A stretch of DNA of 45,978 nt from DATDOR01 sp035512695 (GTDB lineage Bacteria; Chloroflexota; Anaerolineae; Anaerolineales; JABWBV01): contig DATKDL010000238.1 in NCBI GenBank assembly GCA_035512695.1, forward strand, positions 1 through 45,978, written 5' to 3'. A model generated the notes under the pieces. That model made no database searches. It saw nothing but the letters and a program-made list of their open reading frames with translations, and was not told the DNA's origin. Below are positions 7,761 through 15,878 of this stretch, one piece after another. The position numbers were made by a program, and so were the translations under genes. Numbering within the stretch: position 1 is the stretch's first letter; every line of letters starts with the position of its first letter.

Positions 7761-7791
7761 CCCCAGGCACCAGGCCCCAGGCACCAAGCAC
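7761..7791. repeat. Short heptad repeat tract
   Basis: Four tandem 7-base units of the type CCAGGCA/CCAGGCC/CCAAGCA directly after the ankyrin stop codon. The same period and base pattern recurs at 45218-45262 and 45552-45667. Confidence 0.6.
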
Positions 7792-7818
7792 GCAAATCTT
7801 TTCACACAAGGAGCCCTC

Positions 7819-9033
7819 ATGACCAACCCTCGCACCCTCACCTTTTCCGAGTACATCGCCGCCCCGGTTTCGCAGGTCTACCGGGCATTCGCCACCCAGC
7901 AGGGGCTGCAGGAGTGGTTCGCCGACGTTGTGGAGGCCGACGCCCGTGAGGGCGGACGCTTCTACGCCTGGTGGAACGTCGGGTTCTACGCCAACGGTCT
8001 CTTCAAGGCGGCCGTCAAGGACGAGAAGGTCAAGTTCACCTGGCAGGCCGTCGGGGAACCGGGCGAGACCACCGTCGTGGTGACGCTCGAGCCGCGCGAC
8101 GGCGGGACCCAGCTCACCATCACCCATAAAGGCCTGGGCGAAGGGGAGGCCTGGGACGCCGTCGAGACAAATTACAAGCGCGAATGGCCGTCCGGGCTGT
8201 CGAACCTCAAATCGGTTTTGGAAACCGGGGTCGACAAGCGGCTCTACGACCGACCGATGCTCGGGTTTTTCATCGGCGGGCTCGTAGATGAGGCCATGCA
8301 GAAGCGGCTCAACGTCCCCGTCGATTACGGGCTGCACGTCGCCGGAACGCTGCCCGGGATGGGCGCCAAGCGATCCGGTCTCAAGCAGGATGACGTCATC
8401 GCCGAAGTGGCCGGCGCGGAAGTGCGCACCTTCCAGACCCTGGGGCCCGTCCTTTCGAAATACAAGGGCGGTGAAGTGCTCAATACCGTCATCTACCGGA
8501 ACGGCGAGCGGATCGAACTCGACATCGAGCTCTCCAGGCGCCCGGTCCCGGACTTCCCCCCGCCCCCGGCGGACCTGGCCAAACTCGGCCGCGCGGTTTA
8601 CAAGGACGTCCTCAAAGAACTCAAGACCGTCCTCAAAGGCGCCACGGACGATGAGACCGGCCGCAACCCCGGAGACGGCGAGTGGAGCGTCCGAGAGGCC
8701 ATGGCGCACCTGCTGGTCGGCGAGCGCACGTCGCAGGCCGCCTGGGACCGGCTCGCCGAGAACGAAACCTTCCCCGGCTACCCCGGTTCGAGCCGCCTGA
8801 CCGCCGCCATCGCCCAGGCCTACAGCACGAAACGGCTTCTAAAAGAACTCAAGCGCAGCATCGCCGTCAACATGACGATGATCGAGACGCTGCCGGAGGC
8901 CTACTACGAGAATAAAGGTGCGTACTTCGTGATGGCCAACGATTATGAGAATGGGATCCGGACCCATTGGGCACAGCACACCGAGCAAATCAAGACCGCC
9001 CTGGAGGCGGCACGGGCGGCGGTTGCGGAGTAA
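7819..9033 (+). CDS. SRPBCC (AHSA1)-PDZ-DinB triple-domain fusion, copy 1
   Basis: 404 residues; AAGGAG lies before the ATG. Domain 1, about residues 1-135, is an AHSA1-type SRPBCC domain (FSEYIAAPVSQVYRAFATQQGLQEWF, typical N-terminal strand and helix). Domain 2, about 150-240, is PDZ-like (YGLHVAGTLPGMGAKRSGLKQDDVI, then a beta-strand pair). Domain 3, about 250-404, is DinB-like, with a first His in EWSVREAMAHLLVGE and HWAQH (HxxxH) near the end, the expected metal triad. SRPBCC domains bind hydrophobic ligands; DinB-fold enzymes are metal-dependent thiol transferases or hydrolases. The PDZ in a protein with no signal peptide is odd. A paralogue follows directly. Confidence 0.85.
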   Translation: MTNPRTLTFSEYIAAPVSQVYRAFATQQGLQEWFADVVEADAREGGRFYAWWNVGFYANGLFKAAVKDEKVKFTWQAVGEPGETTVVVTLEPRDGGTQLTITHKGLGEGEAWDAVETNYKREWPSGLSNLKSVLETGVDKRLYDRPMLGFFIGGLVDEAMQKRLNVPVDYGLHVAGTLPGMGAKRSGLKQDDVIAEVAGAEVRTFQTLGPVLSKYKGGEVLNTVIYRNGERIELDIELSRRPVPDFPPPPADLAKLGRAVYKDVLKELKTVLKGATDDETGRNPGDGEWSVREAMAHLLVGERTSQAAWDRLAENETFPGYPGSSRLTAAIAQAYSTKRLLKELKRSIAVNMTMIETLPEAYYENKGAYFVMANDYENGIRTHWAQHTEQIKTALEAARAAVAE

Positions 9034-9043
9034 AGGACGAAGC

Positions 9044-10228
9044 ATGTCCTCTTCCGCCACGCTGTCCAGGACGATCCGGGCGCCCCGCGAAGCCGCCTAC
9101 CGGGCCTTCACCACCTCGATCGGGCTGCAGGACTGGTGCGCAGACGCCGCCGATCTTTCCGCCCGCCTCGGCGGGCACATCTTCCTCTGGTCGGACGAAG
9201 GCTACCGACTGCTGGGCGCCTTCTCTCGGTTGGAAGAGAACGAAACGATCGAATGGGAAGAGCTGGCGCCGCGCACCGGCCGGGTCCGGATCCGGATCGA
9301 GACGGAGAACGGCGGCAGCAAGATCTCGATGGAACTCGCCGCGGACGGCGACCTGGAGCGCCGGCTGGCATTCTGGGACCCGGCCCTCGACAACCTCAAG
9401 GCCGTTCTCGAGACGGGCCTCGACCGCCGGGTCTACGACCGCCCCATGCTGGGGATCCTGATCGGCAGCAAGGTCGATGCCGAAAACCGGGCGAAATACG
9501 GCTCCCCGGTGCCGTACGGGGTCGTCCTGAGCGGGACGGTGTCCGGGATGGGCGCCGAGGCCCTCGGACTGGAAGAGAACGATGTCCTGGTTGAAATCGG
9601 GGACCTCCCGCTGGACGATTACCAGGCTTTAAAGTCGACGGTGGTCGGCCGCAAACCCGGCGATCATATCCGGGTCGCCTGGTACCGCCGGGGGGAGCGG
9701 ATGGAGGGCAAGCTGCGGCTTTCGGGCCGCCCTGAGCCGTTCATCCCGGCCACCCCGGCCGAACTGGCTGAGCACGTCCGCGGGATCTACGACCGGCTGG
9801 ACGGCGAACTGGCGGAAATCCTGGATGACGCCACCGAGGAAGAAGCCGACTTCCGCCCTTCCGAAAAGGATTGGAGCGTAAAGGAGATCCTGGGCCACAC
9901 GATCGCCACGGAGCGCGGGGTACATGCGTGGATTGCCGGCACCCTGGGCGGAAACGATCTGAAGGACTGGGCCAGCAACGAGAACAGCCTGATCAGGGCC
10001 ATCGTCGACGTCCACCCAACCATGCCTGCGCTGACGGGCGAACTGGCCCGGGCCGAACGACAGACCGTCGCCATGGTCCGGCATCTCCCGCCCGAGATCA
10101 CGACGCACAAGGGCGTTTACGCCAACATCGTCACCATGCTGGGCGAGCACGGACTGCCGGTGCACACCCGGATGCATTACGAGACGATCCGTGTGCAGCT
10201 GGAGACTGCTAGAGCGCTAAACAGGTAG
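9044..10228 (+). CDS. SRPBCC-PDZ-DinB triple-domain fusion, copy 2
   Basis: 394 residues, with AAAGGA upstream and a 10-base gap from copy 1. It has the same domain order: SRPBCC (ATLSRTIRAPREAAYRAFTTSIGLQDW), PDZ-like (YGVVLSGTVSGMGAEALGLEENDVLVEIGDLPL) and DinB-like with DWSVKEILGHTIATE and HTRMH (HxxxH). The block LKAVLETGLDRRVYDRPMLG is nearly identical to LKSVLETGVDKRLYDRPMLG in copy 1, at the domain 1-2 boundary. The two genes are a diverged tandem duplication. The SRPBCC pocket has diverged most, which suggests different ligands. Stop TAG touches the following palindrome. Confidence 0.85.
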   Translation: MSSSATLSRTIRAPREAAYRAFTTSIGLQDWCADAADLSARLGGHIFLWSDEGYRLLGAFSRLEENETIEWEELAPRTGRVRIRIETENGGSKISMELAADGDLERRLAFWDPALDNLKAVLETGLDRRVYDRPMLGILIGSKVDAENRAKYGSPVPYGVVLSGTVSGMGAEALGLEENDVLVEIGDLPLDDYQALKSTVVGRKPGDHIRVAWYRRGERMEGKLRLSGRPEPFIPATPAELAEHVRGIYDRLDGELAEILDDATEEEADFRPSEKDWSVKEILGHTIATERGVHAWIAGTLGGNDLKDWASNENSLIRAIVDVHPTMPALTGELARAERQTVAMVRHLPPEITTHKGVYANIVTMLGEHGLPVHTRMHYETIRVQLETARALNR

Positions 10229-10279
10229 GGAAAAGGATATCAAGCCGGGGCGAAGCCCCGGCTTGATATCCTTTTTCCC
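10228..10279. repeat. Long inverted repeat (family member 3)
   Basis: Arms 10228-10251 and 10255-10279 around loop GAA; the core GCCGGGGC/GCCCCGGC and A4/T5 tracts pair with one single-base bulge. It begins at the last base of the stop codon of the fusion gene and ends 25 bases before the aldo/keto reductase ATG. Confidence 0.88.
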
Positions 10280-10304
10280 TCTCCTTATTGCGAAAGGACA
10301 TGTT

Positions 10305-11288
10305 ATGAAGAGAACACTTGGCAAAAGCAACCTCGAAGTCAGCGCCATGGGGCTGGGCTGCTGGGCGATCGGGGGGCCGTGGGAACTGCAAAGCGGCGAC
10401 GGGGGCTTTCAGGCCGGCTGGGGACACGTCGACGACACCGAATCGATCCGGGCGATCCACGCCGGGTTGGACCTGGGGATCAACTTCCTGGATACGGCCG
10501 CCAACTACGGCGCCGGGCACAGCGAAAAGCTCATCGCCCGGGCGCTGGCAGGGAAGCGCGACCAGGTCGTGATCGCGACCAAGTTCGGCTTCCTGGTCGA
10601 CGAGGCTGAAAAAGTAATTCGGGTCGACGATTCGGTCCTGGTCGAAAATATCCGGAGCGACTGCGAGAACAGCCTCCGGCGGCTCAACACGGATTACATC
10701 GATATCTACCAGCTCCACCAGGGCGGGCTGGACATCGAGACCGCCCCGGAAGTGATGCGCATATTGGAAGACCTGGTCGCCGATGGGATGATCCGCTGGT
10801 ACGGCTGGAGCACCGACAACTCCGACCGGGCCGCCATCTTCGCCGAAGGCCAGCACTGCACCTCGATCCAGTTCGACCTGAACGTCTACCGCGACAACGT
10901 CGAGACCCGCCGGATCATCCGCGAGAAGAACCTGGCCGGGATCAACAAGAGCCCGCTCAACCGCGGCATCCTGACCGGCAAGTTCGACGCCGATTCGGAT
11001 TTCGCGGAGAACGACGTCCGCCACGGTCTCAGCTTCAAGGAAGGCGTCGGCGCCGAGCGGCTGTCGCAGCTGGAGAAGGTCCGCGATATCATGACCGCCG
11101 GCGGCCACACCCTGGCCCAGGCCTCCCTGGCCTATATCTGGGCGCTCGACGAGAACATGGTTCCGATCCCCGGCTTCCGCAACGTGGAACAGGTGACGGA
11201 AAACGCCAAAGCGATGGAGCTTGGGCCGCTCTCGCAGGAGCAGGTGCGGGCGATCCGGTCGACCCTGGGATACGAAGAGGAGGCTTAG
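10305..11288 (+). CDS. Aldo/keto reductase
   Basis: 327 residues. Start 10305 is chosen because GAAAGGA precedes it; an upstream TTG in the same frame would fall inside the palindrome. The catalytic tetrad is visible as Asp63 (INFLDTA), Tyr68 (NYG), Lys93 (ATKFGF) and His138 (YQLHQ). RTLGKSNLEVSAMGLGCW is the usual AKR start, and KSPLNRGILTGKF and IPGFRNVEQVTENA are the NADPH-binding C-terminal blocks. It probably reduces an aldehyde or ketone with NAD(P)H; the substrate is unknown. It stands alone between two palindromes in the same direction as its neighbours. Confidence 0.93.
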   Translation: MKRTLGKSNLEVSAMGLGCWAIGGPWELQSGDGGFQAGWGHVDDTESIRAIHAGLDLGINFLDTAANYGAGHSEKLIARALAGKRDQVVIATKFGFLVDEAEKVIRVDDSVLVENIRSDCENSLRRLNTDYIDIYQLHQGGLDIETAPEVMRILEDLVADGMIRWYGWSTDNSDRAAIFAEGQHCTSIQFDLNVYRDNVETRRIIREKNLAGINKSPLNRGILTGKFDADSDFAENDVRHGLSFKEGVGAERLSQLEKVRDIMTAGGHTLAQASLAYIWALDENMVPIPGFRNVEQVTENAKAMELGPLSQEQVRAIRSTLGYEEEA

Positions 11289-11342
11289 GGAAAATGCAGG
11301 TCACGGCGGGGCTTTGCCCCGCCGTGACCTGCATTTTCCCTA
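11286..11342. repeat. Long perfect inverted repeat (family member 4)
   Basis: 27-base perfect arms 11286-11312 and 11316-11342 around loop TTT; core GGCGGGGC/GCCCCGCC, outer A4/T4. The left arm starts with the reductase stop codon and the right arm ends 12 bases before the next ATG, which leaves room for a ribosome site but not for a promoter. Confidence 0.92.
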
Positions 11343-11354
11343 TAGGAACGGAGC

Positions 11355-11591
11355 ATGACCATGCATTTCAACGACTTCGAAGCACCGGTGGCGCCGGACG
11401 ACCAACAGATCGAGGATCTGACAGGCTGTCCGATCCACAAGCGGATCGACGCCGTCTGCCCCGAGCCGGGCTGCCCAAGCGGTGAACGCTCCACACAAGC
11501 GGACCGCCCCATTTGGCAGCGAGACCCCACCGCCCCAACCCGACCCGCCGGTATCTACCAGACGCAGCCCAAAGACCGCTGCGTCATGTGA
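11355..11591 (+). CDS. Small cysteine-containing protein, function unknown
   Basis: 78 residues, with a weak AACGGAG ribosome site at normal spacing; a second ATG lies at 11361. The central stretch TGCPIHKRIDAVCPEPGCPSG has three Cys and one His (C-x2-H-x7-C-x4-C), which could bind a metal. The remainder is rich in Pro, Gln and Asp. It is not recognised as a known family. It is flanked on both sides by long palindromes and lies in the same direction as the reductase and DinB genes, which supports a real gene despite its size. Confidence 0.5.
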   Translation: MTMHFNDFEAPVAPDDQQIEDLTGCPIHKRIDAVCPEPGCPSGERSTQADRPIWQRDPTAPTRPAGIYQTQPKDRCVM

Positions 11592-11596
11592 GGCTG

Positions 11597-11645
11597 GAAA
11601 AATCAATGGGGGGCGGGGCCAAGCCCCGCCCCCCATTGATTTTTC
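11597..11645. repeat. Long perfect inverted repeat (family member 5)
   Basis: 23-base perfect arms 11597-11619 and 11623-11645 around loop CAA; core GGCGGGGC/GCCCCGCC, outer A5/T5. It is 5 bases after the small-gene stop codon, and only 15 bases holding the AGGAGG site separate it from the DinB ATG. Confidence 0.92.
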
Positions 11646-11660
11646 AAACAGGAGGTTATC

Positions 11661-12236
11661 ATGCTCGATTTCACCCCTGTCAGAAACAAGGAAATCTCGT
11701 ACGCCGACCTCTGCCGGAACCTGTCCGTCGACGACCTGCGCGACCTGACCGATTCCATGATCGACCGCCAGCTCGACCTGATCGCCGGCTGCACCGACGC
11801 CGACGTCGTCTTCGAACCGGCCGACCCGGCGGCGAAGGATGATGCGGCCGCCACCGAAGGGGAGGTCCACATGCCCTGGACGCTCGGCCACGTCATGGTT
11901 CACGTGACCGCTTCGTCCGAGGAGGCCGCCTTCCTGGCGGCCGAAATGGCGCGCGGGGTCGATTACGAACCGCGCCGCTCCCGCTCCGAGGTGCACTGGA
12001 CGACGGTCACAACGATCGACCAATGCCGCGACCGGCTGGAGGAGAGCCGCCGGATGCGCCACGCCAGCCTGGACCTGTGGCCGAGCGAACCGTACCTGGA
12101 CAACACCTACGTCTCCCCGCACAGCGGGATCGAGATCGACCCGGTCATGCGCTTCGTCTTCGGGCTCAGCCACGACGACGCCCACCTGGCGCAGCTCGAA
12201 GACATCATCGAACAGGCGCAGGCGGCGCGTGGCTGA
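11661..12236 (+). CDS. DinB-superfamily protein
   Basis: 191 residues, with a strong AGGAGG before the ATG. The DinB four-helix pattern is visible: LTDSMIDRQLDLIAG, then MPWTLGHVMVHVTASSEEAAF, and near the end FGLSHDDAHLAQLEDII. The His in TLGHV and HDDAH (HxxxH) match the metal triad of the family. DinB-fold proteins of this type include bacillithiol- or mycothiol-dependent transferases; the substrate here is unknown. It follows the SRPBCC-PDZ-DinB fusions and the reductase, and precedes the ArsR-type regulator by 18 bases, so it is probably co-transcribed with the regulator. Confidence 0.85.
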   Translation: MLDFTPVRNKEISYADLCRNLSVDDLRDLTDSMIDRQLDLIAGCTDADVVFEPADPAAKDDAAATEGEVHMPWTLGHVMVHVTASSEEAAFLAAEMARGVDYEPRRSRSEVHWTTVTTIDQCRDRLEESRRMRHASLDLWPSEPYLDNTYVSPHSGIEIDPVMRFVFGLSHDDAHLAQLEDIIEQAQAARG

Positions 12237-12254
12237 GCGGACCCGGCATTCGCC

Positions 12255-13340
12255 ATGACCACACTAATTTGGGATTTTGCGACGGGCTACGACCTCTTCA
12301 TCAGCCTCCACGTCCTGCACCAGCCGGACATGTTTGCGCTGCGCGGGTCGTGGGCCAAGGGCGTTCGGACGCGGCTGCCCGCAGGTGCACGCGAGTTCTT
12401 CGAGGAGATCAGCCCGCACCTGCTCGCCGCGCTGCCCTGGGTCCACGGACTGGACGGGCCCAGGGACGGAGAGACGGTCCTGGACGCCCTGGCGGAGATC
12501 CCGCCTGAGCAGCGGTTCACGGCGCTGATGAAGACGCCGGAAGTCCCGGATGAGACGGTCCGGGTCCTGGATGAGATCGCGGAACGCGAGCGGTGGACGG
12601 AAAAGGACCTCAGAAGGATCCGGGAAGCGAGCCACGGCTACAAGTCTTCGGATGACGAACTGAAGAAGATGCTGGCGCTCTGGGCCCGCTCCGCCGATCT
12701 TGGGCGACGGACCCTGGACGCCCTGTTCGCCTATTACCAGGCTTTCTTTGCCGAGGAGGAAGCGCGCATCCGCCCGGCGCTGGATGCAGCCGTCGAACGC
12801 GGAACGGCGATGGCCGCCGAACTGACTTTCCCCGACCTGCTGGCCGAGCTCTCGGAAGGGATCCGTTTCGAGGAGGCCGAGATCGATTTCCCGGAAATGG
12901 TCATGGTCCCGTCGTTCTGGATCACGCCGCGCATCCTGCTGAGCCGCCTCGGACCCGGGCGCGGGCTATTCGTCCACGGCGGGCGCCCGGCCGAGGCCTC
13001 GATCGTCCCCGGCGAGGCGGTTCCGGACGCCCTCTACCTGGCCCTCAAAGCCCTGGCCGACCCGACCCGGCTGCGCATCCTGCACTATCTCGAGGAAGAG
13101 CCGCAGACCCCGTCCGAACTGGCCAGGACCCTGCGGCTGCGCGCCCCGACCGTCATCCACCACCTCAACAGCCTGCGGCTGGCCGGGCTGGTCTACGTGA
13201 CCTTCGGCCACGGCGACAAGCGCTACGCCGCCCGCACCAGCAGGGTGGCGGAGATGTACCTCCAGCTGCGGCGGTACCTGGGGGCGGAGGAGCTGGGGGC
13301 GCGCGATGAACCCAGCGGGCGGCCGCCGTATACGGCATAG
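12255..13340 (+). CDS. ArsR-type transcriptional regulator with large N-terminal domain
   Basis: 361 residues. The C-terminal part, about 255-340, is a winged helix of the ArsR type: DALYLALKALADPTRLRILHYLEEEPQTPSELARTLRLRAPTVIHHLNSLRLAGLVYV. ArsR proteins are usually about 100 residues; here roughly 250 residues precede the helix-turn-helix, without metal-binding Cys. The N-terminal part is mostly helical and probably senses a ligand or mediates dimerisation; such DUF5937-like extensions occur in Actinobacteria and Chloroflexota. It closes the rightward block and is a good candidate for binding the twin TTAGAT operators 5.3 kb upstream. It could also be cotranscribed only with the DinB gene. 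No strong ribosome site is visible. Confidence 0.85.
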   Translation: MTTLIWDFATGYDLFISLHVLHQPDMFALRGSWAKGVRTRLPAGAREFFEEISPHLLAALPWVHGLDGPRDGETVLDALAEIPPEQRFTALMKTPEVPDETVRVLDEIAERERWTEKDLRRIREASHGYKSSDDELKKMLALWARSADLGRRTLDALFAYYQAFFAEEEARIRPALDAAVERGTAMAAELTFPDLLAELSEGIRFEEAEIDFPEMVMVPSFWITPRILLSRLGPGRGLFVHGGRPAEASIVPGEAVPDALYLALKALADPTRLRILHYLEEEPQTPSELARTLRLRAPTVIHHLNSLRLAGLVYVTFGHGDKRYAARTSRVAEMYLQLRRYLGAEELGARDEPSGRPPYTA

Positions 13341-13350
13341 AATAGGATTG

Positions 13351-13431
13351 GACGCAAAGACGCAGGCGAGTAAATTATTTTTCTTAAATATTATTTAAGC
13401 AAAATAATTTACTAATCTGTGTCTTTGTGTC
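13351..13431. repeat. AT-rich palindromic element with GACGCAAAGACGCAG ends
   Basis: Outer 15-mers 13351-13365 (GACGCAAAGACGCAG) and 13417-13431 pair fully when G-U pairs are allowed. Inside are perfect arms AGTAAATTATTTT (13369-13381) and AAAATAATTTACT (13401-13413), and a hairpin CTTAAATA/TATTTAAG (13383-13399). The centre is almost purely A+T in a GC-rich genome. It resembles the 'GACGCAAAGACGCAAAG' type intergenic repeats known from many environmental genomes. Confidence 0.75.
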
Positions 13432-13452
13432 CCGTATCAATCTCCTGGGATT

Positions 13453-13507
13453 TGAAAAATTGAAGACCCTGCCGGGGTTTTTCCCCGGCAGGGTCTTCAA
13501 TTTTTCA
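13453..13507. repeat. Long perfect inverted repeat (family member 6)
   Basis: 25-base perfect arms 13453-13477 and 13483-13507 around a T5 loop; core GCCGGGG/CCCCGGC, outer A5/T5. It is 22 bases after the AT-rich element and 76 bases before the cytochrome gene. The 76 bases hold a possible -10 (TAAAAT, about 13558-13563) and the AAAAGGAGG ribosome site. Confidence 0.9.
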
Positions 13508-13583
13508 CTCCCTTTCCCCGTAACGGATTTCGTAACGATACTCGGACGCGTCGCGATTAAAATAGGGAAAAGGAGGCTGTAAA

Positions 13584-14489
13584 ATGAAAAAATTCTTGAA
13601 GTGGATCGGAATTTTATTGAGCGTACTGATCATCCTCGTGCTCACTGTGGTGGCGTTCGGATACTTCTCCGGCCGGTCGAAACTGACGAAGGCCTACGAA
13701 TACACACCGGAATCGATCACCGTGCCCACCGGCGCCGAGGCGGAGGCGCGCGGGCAGTACCTGGTCGAGCACTGGATGCTCTGCGCCGACTGCCACGGGC
13801 CTGGCCTGGCGGGCGGCGTGTTCATCGAAGACCGGATGCTGGGCACCCTCGACGCGCCCAACCTCACCTCCGGCGAGGGCGGGATCGGCGGGGCCTACAC
13901 GGACGCCGATTGGATCCGGGCGCTGCGCCACGGTATCCGGCCGAACGGCGAAGTGCTCGTCATCATGCCGGCCAAGGCTTACAACCAGGTGGATGCGGAT
14001 GAACTCGGCGACATTGTCGCTTATCTCAAATCCCTCCCGCCCGTGGACAACGTGACCCGGCCGCGGGCGCTGGGTCCGATGGCGTTCGTTCTCCTGGGGC
14101 TGGGCGTCGTCCCGGAAACGGACCTGCTGCCCGCAACCGTGATCGACCATGAGGCGCCCCCGCTCGAGGCCCCGCCGCGCGCCGTCACCGTCGAGTACGG
14201 CGAATACCGGGCGCTGACCTGCCGCGGCTGTCACGCCCCCAACCTGGCCGGGGCCCCGGCGGATCCGCAGTCCGGCCTCCCGGCGACCCCCAACCTGACC
14301 CCCGGCGGCGAGCTGCTCACCTGGACCGAGGCGGACTTCATCACGACGCTGCAGACCGGCGTCACCCCCTCCGGGCAGGAGCTGGACCCAGCGATGCCCT
14401 GGAAAGGCATCGGCTCAGCCGATGTGGACGAGCTCCAGGCGATCTGGCTGTACCTGACCTCCCTGCCGGCGCTGCCGACGAACGAATAG
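13584..14489 (+). CDS. Membrane-anchored dihaem cytochrome c
   Basis: 301 residues; AAAAGGAGG precedes the ATG. An N-terminal membrane anchor spans about residues 5-27 (FLKWIGILLSVLIILVLTVVAFGYF). The first haem site is CADCH at 67-71 and the second CRGCH at 213-217, each in its own cytochrome-c domain, with probable axial Met128 (VIMPAK) and Met271 (AMPWKG). Both domains share the NLTSG/NLTPGG and 'Y.kSLPP'-like signature of alcohol-dehydrogenase-type cytochrome subunits. It should sit outside the membrane and carry electrons. No dehydrogenase or oxidase gene is adjacent, so donor and acceptor are unknown. Confidence 0.93.
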   Translation: MKKFLKWIGILLSVLIILVLTVVAFGYFSGRSKLTKAYEYTPESITVPTGAEAEARGQYLVEHWMLCADCHGPGLAGGVFIEDRMLGTLDAPNLTSGEGGIGGAYTDADWIRALRHGIRPNGEVLVIMPAKAYNQVDADELGDIVAYLKSLPPVDNVTRPRALGPMAFVLLGLGVVPETDLLPATVIDHEAPPLEAPPRAVTVEYGEYRALTCRGCHAPNLAGAPADPQSGLPATPNLTPGGELLTWTEADFITTLQTGVTPSGQELDPAMPWKGIGSADVDELQAIWLYLTSLPALPTNE

Positions 14490-14497
14490 AAAAATTT

Positions 14498-14552
14498 GGC
14501 GAAAACAGGATGGGGCACCGGGATCTGCCCGGTGCCCCATCCTGTTTTCGCC
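14498..14552. repeat. Long perfect inverted repeat (family member 7)
   Basis: 25-base perfect arms 14498-14522 and 14528-14552, loop ATCTG, core GCACCGGG/CCCGGTGC, outer A4/T4. It starts 8 bases after the cytochrome stop codon and ends 32 bases before the next ATG. Confidence 0.9.
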
Positions 14553-14584
14553 GCTTTCTCATATCAGACGGGCAGAATTTACCC

Positions 14585-15820
14585 ATGCGCTTTTCCGGTT
14601 ATCGACTCTCACCTGCCTGGCTGGTGTTCCTGTTCGTCGTAGTGGTTGGGCTCGCGGGCTTTCTGCTCTTCCTGCGCAACGCCGGAACCCCGGTGCCCGC
14701 CTCCTGGGGGGTCGGCGCCGGGGATCGATCAGAGCTCGTCCAGGTGATCAACGCTTTTCTGCAGAACCTGGTGGGGCCGCTGATCATGACCGGCCTGGCG
14801 GCGCTGATCCTCGTCCGGCATCCCCGGCACCGGATCGGCCGGCTGCTGATGGCGTTGGGCCTCATCACCGCCGCCGCATTTTTCGCTGCGGAGTGGGCGG
14901 TCTACGGCGCATACACCGTTGGTGCGCCGCTGCCGGGGGTCGAATTCGCTGCCTGGGTGACCAACTTTCTCTGGATCTGGATCTTCAGCCCCCTGATCTT
15001 GATGACGGCCCTGTTCCCGGACGGGCGGTTCGTTTCGAATCGATGGGCCGGGCTGATCCTGGCCTTGCTGCTCCTTTTTGCGCTCCCGGTCACCGCGGCG
15101 GCCATGATCGAGACGCCGATGTCGTCCGCCTATCAGATCGCCAACCCGTACGTCTCAAACCCTTCGGAGGGGTTTTATTCGACGCTGTTTGCGCTCGGCA
15201 CTCCGGCGATGCCTGCCGCGACCCTGGCCGCGTTGGCGTCCGTGGCGGTGCGTTTCCGTTCCAGCAGCGGACGCGAGCGGCAGCAGATGAAATGGCTGTT
15301 GGCGGGAGTTGCCGTCATGGTGCTGTTGACCCTGGGCGGGCTGGCGCTTAGTTTCGGGCTGGACAGCCGGTTCGGGGAAGTGCTGGTGAACACAGCCATC
15401 CTGGGGCCGGCGCTCGGCATCGGGGTCGCCCTGCTGCGCTACCGGCTGTACGATATCGACGTCCTGCTGCGGCGCACGCTGGTGTATGCGATCCTGACGG
15501 CGCTGCTGGCCGCGATCTATTTTTCTGTGATCATTTTGCTGCAGGGGGTCTTCCAGGGGCTGACCGGCAGCCGCGAGTCGCCGCTGATCACCGTCATCAC
15601 GACGCTGGTCATCGCGGCCCTGTTCAGTCCGCTGCGCACCCGCATCCAGGCCGGGATCGACCGGCGTTTCTACCGCTCCAAGTACGACGCCGAGCGCACG
15701 ATCGCACAGTTCGCCGCCGCCGCCCGGGACGAGGTGGACATGGACCGGCTTGCGGCTGCGCTGCTGGGGGTGGTGGAGGAAACGGTGCAGCCGGAGCGGG
15801 TCGAGATCCGGCTGAGGTAA
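14585..15820 (+). CDS. Membrane sensor protein without kinase domain
   Basis: 411 residues from the ATG at 14585; an upstream alternative would start inside the palindrome. There are about eight hydrophobic segments, followed by the block ALLRYRLYDIDVLLRRTLVYAILTALLAAIYF and the linker RIQAGIDRRFYRSKYDAERTIAQFAAAARDEVDMDRLAAALLGVVEETVQPERVEIRLR. In many Chloroflexota and Actinobacteria this region precedes a GAF and histidine-kinase core. Here the protein ends exactly after the linker. Kinase-less forms are common, so this may be a complete signalling or scaffolding protein, not a fragment. It is convergent with glgC, with a palindrome between. Confidence 0.8.
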   Translation: MRFSGYRLSPAWLVFLFVVVVGLAGFLLFLRNAGTPVPASWGVGAGDRSELVQVINAFLQNLVGPLIMTGLAALILVRHPRHRIGRLLMALGLITAAAFFAAEWAVYGAYTVGAPLPGVEFAAWVTNFLWIWIFSPLILMTALFPDGRFVSNRWAGLILALLLLFALPVTAAAMIETPMSSAYQIANPYVSNPSEGFYSTLFALGTPAMPAATLAALASVAVRFRSSSGRERQQMKWLLAGVAVMVLLTLGGLALSFGLDSRFGEVLVNTAILGPALGIGVALLRYRLYDIDVLLRRTLVYAILTALLAAIYFSVIILLQGVFQGLTGSRESPLITVITTLVIAALFSPLRTRIQAGIDRRFYRSKYDAERTIAQFAAAARDEVDMDRLAAALLGVVEETVQPERVEIRLR

Positions 15821-15876
15821 GGGAAATCGGAATGCCGGCGCGGGCAAAGCCCGGCGCCGGCATTCCGATTTCCCTT
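15819..15876. terminator. Long inverted repeat (family member 8) between convergent genes
   Basis: Arms 15819-15845 and 15849-15876, loop AAA, pair with a single one-base bulge; core around CCGGCGCGGGC. The left arm begins in the TAA stop of the sensor gene and the right arm ends 2 bases before the glgC stop. This is the only member between convergent genes, where a bidirectional terminator makes sense. Confidence 0.85.
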
Positions 15877-15878
15877 GT

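Noticed and set aside
14585..15820. Truncated histidine kinase
   Set aside because: The protein ends at a clean domain boundary, and kinase-less forms of this membrane module are common in the group, so I called it complete.
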